39,414 nt of DNA from positions 1 to 39,414 of the forward strand of contig CAJXRZ010000058.1 of NCBI GenBank assembly GCA_913060515.1. Reading direction: 5' to 3'. This document shows positions 16,756-24,830 of the stretch, in pieces. Position 1 is the stretch's first letter; every line of letters begins with the position of its first letter. The position numbers and the translations under genes were made by a program. Under the pieces are notes generated by a model, which made no database searches, was not told where the DNA came from, and was given only the letters and a program-made list of their open reading frames with translations. This DNA is from an uncultured Pseudomonadota bacterium (lineage in GTDB: Bacteria; Myxococcota_A; UBA796; CAJQPC01).

Positions 16756-18276
16756 GTGCTCTTGATCGCCGCCGCTCTCGCCCAGTCCCTGGACCCCATC
16801 GCGCCCGACGCGGAGATGCAGGCGCTCGTGCGCGTCGCCGACCCCAATCACCCCGACGCGATTGCGCGCTCTGCAACACACGCCGTGTTGGCGGGACCCC
16901 CTACCAGCGGCGAGTATGTGACCGAGCCCATCGGCCAGCTCGAGCTCGGCCAGTGGGAGGCCTGGGAGGGGACCGAAGCGATGGATCTGAGCCCTTGGCA
17001 TGAGGCCGGCTTTCAGGGCCAAGGAGTGAAGCTGGCGGTCCTTGATCTGCAGTGGTTTGGCAGCGATCTGGAGGCCGATGAGCTGGGGGTGTTCGAGAGC
17101 TGGGATTGCTGGGCTCAGGAGGGCTGCACGCCGCCGATGGACACCCTGCGGCCGCGTTTTGGCTACGAGACGGGGGCCCACGGCTTGGCTTGTGCAGAGG
17201 TGGTGCGGGATCTGGCCCCTCAGGTGGAACTGCACATCGTACGGGTCAACGGGCTGACCACCTTCGAGAACGCCATTGAGTGGGCCATCCGCAACGAGAT
17301 CGACGTGCTCACCTTGAGCATGAGCTTCTTCAACTCCAGCTTCTACGACGGCAGCGGGCCAACCGGCCATGCGGTGGAGCGGGCGGAGGAGAACGGGGTC
17401 CTGCTGGTGACCAGCTCAGGCAACTACGCCCGGGGCCACTACCAGGCCACCTTCAACGATTCGGACTGGGATGGGGACCACGACTTTGCCGAAGGGGGCG
17501 ACCGCCTGCCCATCTACCTGCGCGCAGGGCGGCCGCGCTCCATCTCCGTGCACTGGGACGACTACGGCAAGTGCGGGGACACCAACGTGGACCTGTACCT
17601 CTATGGGCAAGACGGGGAGCTGCTGGACCGGGCTGTGCGAGACGGGAGCCAGGGCTGTGAGCCGGTTGAGCGACTGAGCGCCACCGTGGACGAGGACCAG
17701 TGGACCACCCTGCAGGTGGTGGCCAGCGGCGACAAGAACTTCCGTTGGAACCTGATCGCTACCGGAGGAGAGGTGGAGTGGTCGATGGCCGAAGGCAGCG
17801 TCACTGACCCGGGCACCCATCCCCTGGCCTTTACGGTCGGGGCTGCACCAGGGGTTGGCTACTTCAATGGGGTGGAGGGCTTTAGCTCCCAGGGACCCAA
17901 CCAGGCTGGCCAGCCCAAGCCCGATCTGGTGGCGCCGGACGGGCTGAGCACTTCGGTGTACGGGCCCACCGGTTTCTATGGCACCTCGGCCGCCAGTCCA
18001 TCGGCGGCCGCAGCCATTGCGGTGGTCATGTCGGCCCACCCCGAGTGGACCGCGCGAGAGGCCGCCAGCTGGATCCAGAACCAAGCCTGGCGGCCTCTGG
18101 CGCCCACTTGGGAGCCGCCGGACCCCGCGATTGGGGCGGGGTATCTGGTCTTGCCCGACCCCCAAGACTTGGGCGGCTGCGCAGGTTTGGGTCTCTCCCC
18201 GGGTTTGCTGGCTTTTGGCTGGCTCTTGGGCCGACGCAAGTCTGGGAAAGTGGCCTCAACCCGCCCACCGGTGTAG
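16756..18276 (+). CDS. S8 subtilisin-like serine protease with MYXO-CTERM-like tail
   Basis: The 506-residue precursor begins with a short signal peptide (cut predicted after ALAQ, residue 10). The triad is visible: Asp97 in VLDLQW, His142 in GAHGLACAE and Ser411 in GTSAASPSAAAA, with the oxyanion Asn223 in SSGN. An insert of about 115 residues (230-345) between the Asn and Ser blocks reads as a beta-sandwich, like pre-peptidase C-terminal domains, with two Cys. The C-terminus has GGCAGLGLSPG, a hydrophobic helix and GRRK, a MYXO-CTERM-like tail. It is likely a surface or secreted protease, possibly for predation, nutrition or protein processing. There is no long pro-domain. The GTG start follows from the spacing of TAAGCT. 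Confidence 0.9.
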   Translation: MLLIAAALAQSLDPIAPDAEMQALVRVADPNHPDAIARSATHAVLAGPPTSGEYVTEPIGQLELGQWEAWEGTEAMDLSPWHEAGFQGQGVKLAVLDLQWFGSDLEADELGVFESWDCWAQEGCTPPMDTLRPRFGYETGAHGLACAEVVRDLAPQVELHIVRVNGLTTFENAIEWAIRNEIDVLTLSMSFFNSSFYDGSGPTGHAVERAEENGVLLVTSSGNYARGHYQATFNDSDWDGDHDFAEGGDRLPIYLRAGRPRSISVHWDDYGKCGDTNVDLYLYGQDGELLDRAVRDGSQGCEPVERLSATVDEDQWTTLQVVASGDKNFRWNLIATGGEVEWSMAEGSVTDPGTHPLAFTVGAAPGVGYFNGVEGFSSQGPNQAGQPKPDLVAPDGLSTSVYGPTGFYGTSAASPSAAAAIAVVMSAHPEWTAREAASWIQNQAWRPLAPTWEPPDPAIGAGYLVLPDPQDLGGCAGLGLSPGLLAFGWLLGRRKSGKVASTRPPV

Positions 18277-18279
18277 GTC
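18274..18279 (+). promoter_or_regulatory. -10-like element TAGGTC overlapping the subtilase stop codon
   Basis: GGTG-TAGGTC begins on the TAG stop of the subtilase gene and ends six bases before ATG 18286. The downstream lipoprotein may therefore have its own start site as well as read-through from the protease gene. Confidence 0.4.
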
Positions 18280-18285
18280 GCAGGC

Positions 18286-19167
18286 ATGTTGTTTTGGCTG
18301 ACCGCTTGTGTGCTCTTCCAGTCTGGCGCCATTGACTGCGCCAAGGACGAGCCCTGTGTGCCCGAGACGGGCGTGGAAGAGACCGGCGGTGGCGACGACA
18401 CCCAGGTCCAGGACACCAATCCCCCGGTCTTGGACCCTGTGATGGGGGCCTGGATCACGGGGCAAGACAGCCAGGGCTACCTGGTCAACTACCTGCCCCC
18501 ATCGGGCAGCATGGAGCTGCTCTGGTTCGGCACCCAGCCCATCTTGGCGGCGGCCCAGGACTCGACCCACCTCATCGGCGTCAGCGAGAAGGGCGAGCTG
18601 GTTGACCTGAAGACCGACACGGTCATGGCCACCCTGCCCCATCTCCACACCGACCTGGCGGTGGTCAATGGCCAGGTGATTGTCGCGACCCGCTACTCGC
18701 TGTACCGGAACATCTCCGGCGTCTTTTCGCAGATCAGCACCGGCTCTTTCTCCGACCTGCAGCACATCGTCAACGACGGCAGCGGGGGCTTGTACGGCGT
18801 GGAGCGGGTGGATGGAAACATGCGCCTGCTGCGGGGCACCTCCTCGGGCTGGGGCGTTCAGATCGCCGCTTACGACGACCGCGTGGACCGCAGCTTGGAC
18901 CTGTTCCTTGGCCAAGGCGACAAGCCCATGACCTGCTCCTCCGACGGCTCGGTGTATCTGATCGAAGAGCTGGCCTTGGGCAACACGGTGCCGTGGCGAA
19001 AGCCCAGCGCAGATGTGGAGAACGTTCAAGCCTGTAGTTTCGACGCCGGCAGTCAGAGCGTGCTCTTGCTCAGCAAGGAAAAGGGCCTCTTTAGGGTCGC
19101 CCCCGACGGCGAGGTCAGCGTGGTGGATTTGGCCATGCAAGGGACTTCCGCCTTCTTCTCCGAGTGA
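18286..19167 (+). CDS. Beta-propeller-like lipoprotein, function unknown
   Basis: The 293-residue precursor begins MLFWLTAC, a lipobox at residue 8. The subtilase stop codon is in the same frame only nine bases upstream, so no longer signal peptide is possible. An acidic Glu/Thr/Gly/Asp linker (about 25-47) leads to a repetitive beta-rich part with periodic 'G(E/D)...DL' strands, resembling a small WD/NHL-type propeller. I recognise no family. It lies ten bases behind the protease gene, and its stop overlaps the next start (GTGA), suggesting a three-gene unit. Confidence 0.72.
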   Translation: MLFWLTACVLFQSGAIDCAKDEPCVPETGVEETGGGDDTQVQDTNPPVLDPVMGAWITGQDSQGYLVNYLPPSGSMELLWFGTQPILAAAQDSTHLIGVSEKGELVDLKTDTVMATLPHLHTDLAVVNGQVIVATRYSLYRNISGVFSQISTGSFSDLQHIVNDGSGGLYGVERVDGNMRLLRGTSSGWGVQIAAYDDRVDRSLDLFLGQGDKPMTCSSDGSVYLIEELALGNTVPWRKPSADVENVQACSFDAGSQSVLLLSKEKGLFRVAPDGEVSVVDLAMQGTSAFFSE

Positions 19168-20429
19168 GCCAGATGGATCCAGAGGAACTCCAATCCCTCC
19201 TCAATGAACTCGCCTCGGGCGATGATCAACGAATCTGTGCTGCCGACGACCGTATTCGGGAGCTAGACCTGATCACAGATTGGGACCAAGCCCGGCAGGC
19301 CAACTGGTTCGTTGCCGAGCCCGAAGCCATCGCGATTCTCAAGGCGGCCACCACACGCCACTTCCCAGTGCCGGAGAACGACTGGGAAGATGGTCTGGAC
19401 CATCTCTTGTTCATGTTGGTGCGCAGCCCCCACCCGAGCCTGATTCCCCACATTGTCGCCGCCTATCCCGTCGTCGGGGAGAACAGGCTCGCCTCCTTGC
19501 TGAGCGTGCTGGGGGCCATCGCCAGCGAAGAGGCTGCCAAGGCCTGGGTCACTTGCACCCGTGATGGACTTCCGGACAACCTCAATGGGCGTGTCTTTGG
19601 GGAGCTGGAGAAGCTTCTGGCGTGGCCGGAGGTGCTGCTCTCCCACTTGCTCGCACAAGGGGGCAAGTGGAGTCAGGAATTGACCCTGGCCATCCTCTCG
19701 GGCATCGCCGGGGGCACTCTCGACGTTGCAACCCTGGACCCGGCGCTGGGCCAAGCGCTCGTCCCCCATGTGCTGAAGAGCTTGCGCAGCCTGATTCCAA
19801 AGCTTCGTAGAAAGCAGAAGAGCTCTGGCATCGCCTGGCGATTCACGGAGACCTACGCACCTCTGCGCTCCCAAGCCGGCGTGTTCATTGACTTGGCGGG
19901 CCGTCTTGGGGGGCCCAAGCTCCTGCCCTGGCTCGCCAGAGCCGCTGTGCTCGAAGACCCCCGACTGGTGAGCTTCGCCGTCATTGCCTTGCTGCGGGAG
20001 GGGCAAGAGATCCCACCCGGCGCCATCGAGAAGGCAGCTGCCAGCCACGAGAGCCGAGGCCTACTGTTTGCTGGCCTTGAAGAGCTGCAGCAGCTCAGCC
20101 TCTTCCCGGCTCACCGGCGGAATTGGGCGGCTTTCGCGACCGGGAGCATGGTCGAGTGGCTCTGCCATCCGGCCGAGCTTGGGCGTGAGCCGGATGAGAT
20201 TGAGCTGGTCACCTCTGCCTTGGTGGACCCGGTCAAGCGGGTCTCGCTCTTCCGATTCCGTGGCCTGGATGGCGAGTGGCTCGCGGGCCTATCTGGTCCC
20301 CACCTTGAGAGTGGTGAGCCTCGGCCGACATGGGGCAGCCACACCTTCTCCGCCTTTCAAGCCTTTGATGCCAAGTCGCCCGAGCAGCACTTGGAGGAAA
20401 TCCTCCGCGTTGTGGCTTCCATCGCCTGA
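19164..20429 (+). CDS. Conserved-looking cytoplasmic protein, unrecognised
   Basis: The 421-residue product has no signal peptide or membrane segment. It is mostly helical by composition, with repeated Leu/Ala-rich segments spaced like HEAT-type helical repeats (about 70-310), and a less regular C-terminal 110 residues. I cannot assign a family or catalytic motif. The GTG start overlaps the preceding stop (GTGA), which implies translational coupling. ATG 19173 is an alternative. The Leu/Glu-rich start (EELQSLLNELASGDD) resembles scaffold proteins, but this is weak. Confidence 0.65.
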   Translation: MSQMDPEELQSLLNELASGDDQRICAADDRIRELDLITDWDQARQANWFVAEPEAIAILKAATTRHFPVPENDWEDGLDHLLFMLVRSPHPSLIPHIVAAYPVVGENRLASLLSVLGAIASEEAAKAWVTCTRDGLPDNLNGRVFGELEKLLAWPEVLLSHLLAQGGKWSQELTLAILSGIAGGTLDVATLDPALGQALVPHVLKSLRSLIPKLRRKQKSSGIAWRFTETYAPLRSQAGVFIDLAGRLGGPKLLPWLARAAVLEDPRLVSFAVIALLREGQEIPPGAIEKAAASHESRGLLFAGLEELQQLSLFPAHRRNWAAFATGSMVEWLCHPAELGREPDEIELVTSALVDPVKRVSLFRFRGLDGEWLAGLSGPHLESGEPRPTWGSHTFSAFQAFDAKSPEQHLEEILRVVASIA

Positions 20430-20443
20430 GTGACCTCGGCTGC

Positions 20444-20452
20444 GGGTAGAAT
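20444..20452 (+). promoter_or_regulatory. -10-like element GGGTAGAAT before the cytochrome gene
   Basis: GGG-TAGAAT ends six bases before ATG 20459 and starts fourteen bases after the upstream stop codon. There is no Shine-Dalgarno sequence in the gap. This is the closest match in the window to a classic TATAAT-like -10 in this setting. Confidence 0.55.
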
Positions 20453-20458
20453 CCCACC

Positions 20459-21874
20459 ATGCGCATTTGGACCCTCCTGCTCTGCATCGGCTTGGCCCTT
20501 GCCGGCACCAGCGACACCCCCACTTCCTGGACCCCAGGGACACCCGCGGCCAACACCGCGCAGATCCTCACGCCGGTCAAAGAGAAGGTTGAGCTGCCGG
20601 TGTGGCTGGCGGAGAAGATCACCGGGCCGACCTTGGTCTGGTACTTCAACCCCAACTGCGGACACTGCCAGGCCAGCATCGGCGGCGTGGTGCGGCTCGC
20701 CGAGCAGATGGAGGGGGAGCTTCAGGTCATCGGGCTGGCCAACAGCGGGGCCACGCCGGCTGAGCTGAAGTGGTTCATGGACACCTACAAGGTGAACTTC
20801 ACCCTGATGATCGACCAGCCCCGGGGCTTCTCCTACACCGTGGGGGCGCGCTCTACGCCGACCGCCTTGGTCTTTGAGCCCGACCCTGCTGGAGGGGTCT
20901 TTGCCACCGACGCCTACTACCCTTGGTTCCAGGGGGCCGAGCTGCTGGTGAAGATCCGACGCGGCGGCGCTGACCCCTTCTCGCACTTCGAGGAGGACCG
21001 CTACGTGGGCAACACCGCCTGCAGCACCTGCCACAGTCAGGAGGCCGCGAGCTGGAACCTGAGCCACCATGCGGTGGCCTACGGCACGATCTACAAGCAG
21101 GACAAGACCGCCGATCCAGAGTGCGTGAGCTGTCATGTCACCGGCATGGGCGAGCCGGGCGGATTCGTGATGGGGGAGCACGGGCACCCCTTGGCAGACG
21201 TGGGCTGCGAGGCCTGTCACAGCGCCGGCGGACCCCACGATGGCAAGACGGTCAACGCCGCTGAACAGTGCGAGAGCTGCCACAACAAGACCCACAGCAT
21301 CGCCTTTTCAGTCGACAAGGGCCTGCCGCACATCGACCACTACAAGGTCAACAGCATGAGCGCCGGGGATCAGGAGAAGCGGCGTCACGACCTGGCAAAT
21401 GGCAAGGCGGAGCGTCCACTGTTGGCCTTTCCACACGGCGAGAACCTGGGCCCCAAGGACTGCAAGAGCTGCCACGCGGAGGCTGTTCAGGCCTGGTCCA
21501 AGGGCCCACATGCCAGCGCGATGGACCTGCTCAAGGGCAAGGAGAAGAAGGATCCCAGCTGCGTGAGCTGTCATGCCACGGCTGTGGAGAGCGGGCCGCC
21601 GCCCGCAACCTTGGAGGGCTTCCAGCTCGAGGCCAGTGTGTCCTGTGCAAGCTGCCATGGCCCCGGCGCGCCTCACCTGGCCTCGCCGGACAAAGAGAGC
21701 ATCGAGGGTTTGGGCGAGGACTGCCCGGTGTGTGTGATCGAGGCGGTCTGCACCAGCTGTCACGATCCGGAACAAGACCCCGACTGGGACCTGGAGAAGG
21801 CCTTGGCGGCCCAGAAGGGACATGGGCAAGGAGCAGGACCTGGCGCAGCTTTGCCCAAGACTGACGCGGATTAG
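20459..21874 (+). CDS. Thioredoxin-fold / octaheme c-type cytochrome fusion
   Basis: The 471-residue secreted protein has an N-terminal signal peptide (cut predicted near LALAG, residue 16). A thioredoxin-like domain (about 40-170) follows, with active site NPNCGHC (Cys67, Cys70) and a cis-Pro region RSTPTALVF. The C-terminal half (185-440) holds eight CxxCH haem sites at about residues 188, 222, 250, 271, 335, 368, 396 and 431, plus a CxxC at 422. The haem half resembles cytochrome c554-type multihaem proteins. It should act in the periplasm in electron transfer or thiol redox chemistry. No cytochrome c maturation or reductase gene is nearby. The promoter lies six bases before the ATG. Confidence 0.88.
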   Translation: MRIWTLLLCIGLALAGTSDTPTSWTPGTPAANTAQILTPVKEKVELPVWLAEKITGPTLVWYFNPNCGHCQASIGGVVRLAEQMEGELQVIGLANSGATPAELKWFMDTYKVNFTLMIDQPRGFSYTVGARSTPTALVFEPDPAGGVFATDAYYPWFQGAELLVKIRRGGADPFSHFEEDRYVGNTACSTCHSQEAASWNLSHHAVAYGTIYKQDKTADPECVSCHVTGMGEPGGFVMGEHGHPLADVGCEACHSAGGPHDGKTVNAAEQCESCHNKTHSIAFSVDKGLPHIDHYKVNSMSAGDQEKRRHDLANGKAERPLLAFPHGENLGPKDCKSCHAEAVQAWSKGPHASAMDLLKGKEKKDPSCVSCHATAVESGPPPATLEGFQLEASVSCASCHGPGAPHLASPDKESIEGLGEDCPVCVIEAVCTSCHDPEQDPDWDLEKALAAQKGHGQGAGPGAALPKTDAD

Positions 21875-21887
21875 GGGATCCGTCCGC

Positions 21888-21910
21888 TATGGTGTGGGCC
21901 TCGAGGGAGG
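21888..21910 (+). promoter_or_regulatory. -10-like TATGGT plus strong Shine-Dalgarno sequence
   Basis: TATGGT at 21888-21893 covers the upstream in-frame ATG (21889). It is followed by GAGGGAGG at 21903-21910, five bases before GTG 21916. The arrangement says transcription starts near 21900 and translation at the GTG. Confidence 0.55.
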
Positions 21911-21915
21911 TCACC

Positions 21916-23727
21916 GTGCTGTTTTTGCTGCTCATCGCCTGCAACAAGGACCAAGTTGAAGAGAGCGGGCTGCCTGCGATCTGCAACGACGGAAGCGCCT
22001 GGACGACGGGGGAGCAGGCTTTCGTAGAGGGCACCGCGGACTGGGGCCTGGACACCATCGCGCCCAGCGGCGTTCGTGTGAGCGCGGTGGACTTTGACGG
22101 AGATGGCTGGGCGGATCTGGCCGTGCGCAACAACATGGGCGGCGGCACAGACGAGGCCCCCCAGCATTGGCTGCTGCGCAACAACCAGGCGGGCGCCTTT
22201 GAAGACGTGAGCGAGAGCTCCGGCCTGCGCGCGCTCTCCCAAGGTGGGGCCACTTGGGTCTTCGGGGACGTAGACAACGACGGGGACCTGGACATCTACA
22301 TCGGCGTAGACAACACCACCGTGGACGGAGCCAACTCCCAGATTCTGCTCAACAACGGCGATGGGACCTTTGCCCAGGGGCCCAGCAGCGAGGTCGCCTT
22401 GGCGGGCGACCGGCCCTATGGCGCGGCCTTTGCCGACGTGGACGGCGATGGCAACCTGGATCTCTTCGTGGCCCAGTACGGCTCAGCCCAGGACCGCCTG
22501 TACAAGGGGGACGGCGCGGGCAGCTTCAGCGATGTGACCGCGGACAGTGGTCTGACGACTCAACAGTGGTCCAACCTCTCGGTGCTCAACAACGGCGAGG
22601 CGCACTCCAACGCCTGGGCGGCTGCGGCTTGCGACTTGAACAACGATGGGCTGCCGGAGCTGCTCGCCAGCTCCTATGGACGGGCGCCCAACCACCTCTG
22701 GCTCAACGGCGGCGGCAGCTTCGCGAACCAGAGCGTGGCCAGCGGCTACGCCTACGACGAGCGCATGGACTGGAGCGACAACCAATCGGCGATGTGTTGG
22801 TGCGAGCTCCACCCCTCCGACCCGGACTGCTCCGGCGTTCCTGGGCCCACCATGATCAGCTGCAACACCGACGCCGACGCCTTTCGCTGGAACCACACCT
22901 ACGACAGGGAGGCCTTCCGCCTGGGAGGCAACAGCGGCGGCACCACCTGCGGGGACGTGGACAACGACGGCAACCTGGATCTGCTGACCAGCGAGATCGT
23001 GCACTGGGATGTTGGCGGCAGCTCGGACCCCAGCGAGCTCCTGATGAACACAGGCGACTCCCAGGTGGTCTTCGAGCGCCCCGGTCGCGAGGCCATGGGC
23101 CTGACCCGGGAGTACGACATCGCGGACTGGAACGAGGGCGATATCACAGGGGGGATGCTGGACTTTGACGCCGACGGCTTCCTGGATGTGTGGATCGGAA
23201 GCAGCGACTACCCCGGTACTCGCGGGCTGCTTTACCACAACCTCGGGGACCGAAATTTCCAGGCGGTTCCTGTGGAACAGGGCATTGACCACATGCGCTC
23301 ACACGGCAGCACAGTGGCCGACTTTGACCACGACGGAGACCTGGACATGGTCGTGGGCCACAGCCGCTCCCGCTGTGATGACGACTGCTACGAGACCGGT
23401 GCGGTGCGCCTGTTCATCAACCAGAGCGCGGACGTGAACAGCATCTCACTGGCTCTGGAAGGGGCCGATGGCAGCAACGCCTCTGCCATCGGAGCTCGGG
23501 TGGAGATCGCGACGGACAGCACCACCCAGACCCGCTTCGTCGACGGTGGCCACGGCCAGTGGGGCCAGCAGGATGACCTGACGGTCTTTGCTGGCTTGGG
23601 CTCGGACTGCAGCGCGAGCGTCACGGTGACCTGGCCGGACGCTGCCCGCACCACCCAGACCGTGGAGCTGGGCGGCGGCTACCGCTACAGCCTCAAGCAG
23701 GGCGGAGAGCTGAAGGTCTTGGAGTAG
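21916..23727 (+). CDS. CRTAC1-like lipoprotein: FG-GAP repeats with C-terminal ASPIC/UnbV domain
   Basis: From GTG 21916 the product is 603 residues, starting MLFLLLIACNKD with a lipobox Cys at position 9. The body (about 40-500) carries FG-GAP/VCBS repeats with calcium-type loops such as DFDGDGWADL, DVDNDGDLDI, DVDGDGNLDL, DLNNDGLPEL, DVDNDGNLDL and DFDHDGDLDM. The last ~110 residues match the ASPIC/UnbV domain (IGARVEIATDS..., then VTWPDAARTTQTV). This is the CRTAC1 architecture. Such proteins are secreted or lipid-anchored, and their ligand is generally unknown. The GTG start is chosen for its Shine-Dalgarno sequence. The gene ends seven bases from the convergent small lipoprotein gene. 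Confidence 0.88.
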   Translation: MLFLLLIACNKDQVEESGLPAICNDGSAWTTGEQAFVEGTADWGLDTIAPSGVRVSAVDFDGDGWADLAVRNNMGGGTDEAPQHWLLRNNQAGAFEDVSESSGLRALSQGGATWVFGDVDNDGDLDIYIGVDNTTVDGANSQILLNNGDGTFAQGPSSEVALAGDRPYGAAFADVDGDGNLDLFVAQYGSAQDRLYKGDGAGSFSDVTADSGLTTQQWSNLSVLNNGEAHSNAWAAAACDLNNDGLPELLASSYGRAPNHLWLNGGGSFANQSVASGYAYDERMDWSDNQSAMCWCELHPSDPDCSGVPGPTMISCNTDADAFRWNHTYDREAFRLGGNSGGTTCGDVDNDGNLDLLTSEIVHWDVGGSSDPSELLMNTGDSQVVFERPGREAMGLTREYDIADWNEGDITGGMLDFDADGFLDVWIGSSDYPGTRGLLYHNLGDRNFQAVPVEQGIDHMRSHGSTVADFDHDGDLDMVVGHSRSRCDDDCYETGAVRLFINQSADVNSISLALEGADGSNASAIGARVEIATDSTTQTRFVDGGHGQWGQQDDLTVFAGLGSDCSASVTVTWPDAARTTQTVELGGGYRYSLKQGGELKVLE

Positions 23728-23734
23728 GTCGGGC

Positions 23735-24199
23735 CTACTCAGGTCGCGCGAACACCGAGGTCTCGCCGTTGCACGGCCAGGCCGCGTCGGGTCCTGGGGC
23801 GAACTGGGTGCCGCGGGTATCGCAGTCCAGGCCCTCGCAGGTCATCTCGGTGAACAAGGTGCCTTCCAGCCTGTCCTCGTTCACGAAGGTGGCGGTCAGG
23901 GTGTCGGCCCAGGTGATGATCACGTCGAAGGTCTCGCTGTAGTCGTCTACACGGATCTCCTTGCACTCAATGTCGGGCTCGGCGTACTCGCAGTTTTGCT
24001 CTGGGCCGTCTTCGTGACCCAGGTCCAAGAGCACCGTGTCGTCTTCGGGGTAGACCCCCATCTGCCAGCTGTCTCCAGCCTGGTAGTAGCTGGTCTCGTC
24101 GGTACAGCCCCAAGTGGTGGTGGTCTGCACGGTCATGGACCAGGTGCCTTCTGTGGGCTGGAAGGCGCAGGCGAGCAACAGGAGCAGCATGGGACTCAT
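23735..24199 (-). CDS. Small lipoprotein, function unknown
   Basis: The 154-residue precursor starts MSPMLLLLLACAFQP, with the lipobox Cys at residue 11. An in-frame TAG lies six bases before the ATG, so the head cannot be longer. The mature part is rich in Thr/Trp/Asp/Glu and has several Cys (GCTDE, NCEYAEPDIEC, CEGLDC), suggesting disulfides and a small beta-barrel or lipocalin-like fold. I recognise no family. The ATG follows the TonB-C gene stop by three bases, so the two genes form an operon. Confidence 0.7.
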   Translation of the reverse strand: MSPMLLLLLACAFQPTEGTWSMTVQTTTTWGCTDETSYYQAGDSWQMGVYPEDDTVLLDLGHEDGPEQNCEYAEPDIECKEIRVDDYSETFDVIITWADTLTATFVNEDRLEGTLFTEMTCEGLDCDTRGTQFAPGPDAAWPCNGETSVFARPE

Positions 24200-24202
24200 T
24201 GG

Positions 24203-24778
24203 CTATTTGACTTGTACGCCGGAGACGCACAGATCGACGCTGTCTCCGTAGATGGGCTGCAGCGCCGCAGGCACGGGCGGCAGGTTGAGCGATGGGGTGC
24301 TTGCGGCGGCCATGGCCAGCGCGTCCAGCTCGGCGTCTCCGCTTGCTTGGGCCAGCGTGGGGGGGCCCAGCTTGCCTTGGCGGTCGATGGGGAAGCGCAA
24401 GGTGGCGCAGCTGCCTGCAGGCCGCGGGCCGAGCTGTTGGTTCAAGGGCTGCAGGGCGCGAACCTCCCAGGCCTGTGCGGCGGGGTCCTTGAAGCGCAGA
24501 CGGATCAGACCGTCTACCGGCAGGGGATGCTGGCTGAGCCCCGCTTGCAGGCAGCTCTCCAGGGCACCATCGTCGGCCTGCGCCCCGGCGATGGGTGCGA
24601 CACGGATCAAGGCGCCGCCTTGGTAGCGCGCAATCCACTCGCTCTGGGCTGCCGGGCAGTGGGTCACCGCTTGTTCAATCTGAGCCAAGAGGTAGGGCGG
24701 GGGGCTGCCCACCTCGGCGCTGGGGGCCCAGCCGGCCTGCGCCGCGGTGCTCGAGAGGAGGATGATCAGCTTCAACAT
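24203..24778 (-). CDS. Secreted TonB C-terminal-domain-like protein
   Basis: The 191-residue protein has a signal peptide ending near STAAQA (residue 15). The C-terminal ~85 residues read like a TonB_C/AgmX-type domain: CATLRFPIDRQGKLGPPTLAQ split over two strands, then SGDAELDALAMAAA and a proline-rich strand. It lacks the inner-membrane anchor and Pro-rich spacer of true TonB, so it is not an energy transducer. Myxococcota have many such stand-alone domains, usually in the envelope. GGGTAGTAT with six-base spacing lies before the ATG. It is first in an operon with the small lipoprotein. Confidence 0.7.
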   Translation of the reverse strand: MLKLIILLSSTAAQAGWAPSAEVGSPPPYLLAQIEQAVTHCPAAQSEWIARYQGGALIRVAPIAGAQADDGALESCLQAGLSQHPLPVDGLIRLRFKDPAAQAWEVRALQPLNQQLGPRPAGSCATLRFPIDRQGKLGPPTLAQASGDAELDALAMAAASTPSLNLPPVPAALQPIYGDSVDLCVSGVQVK

Positions 24779-24784
24779 GGCGGC

Positions 24785-24793
24785 ATACTACCC
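24785..24793 (-). promoter_or_regulatory. -10-like element GGGTAGTAT
   Basis: Read on the minus strand, GGG-TAGTAT ends six bases before ATG 24778. It is almost identical to the GGGTAGAAT element before the cytochrome gene at 20444-20452. Confidence 0.5.
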
Positions 24794-24830
24794 TTGCAGG
24801 GAGGCGCTCGGGTGTAGGATCCTCCCCGCA

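Noticed and set aside
16663-17370. N-terminal extension of the lipoprotein at 15493-16662
   Set aside because: It would overlap the catalytic Asp/His region of the subtilase and bury the lipobox.
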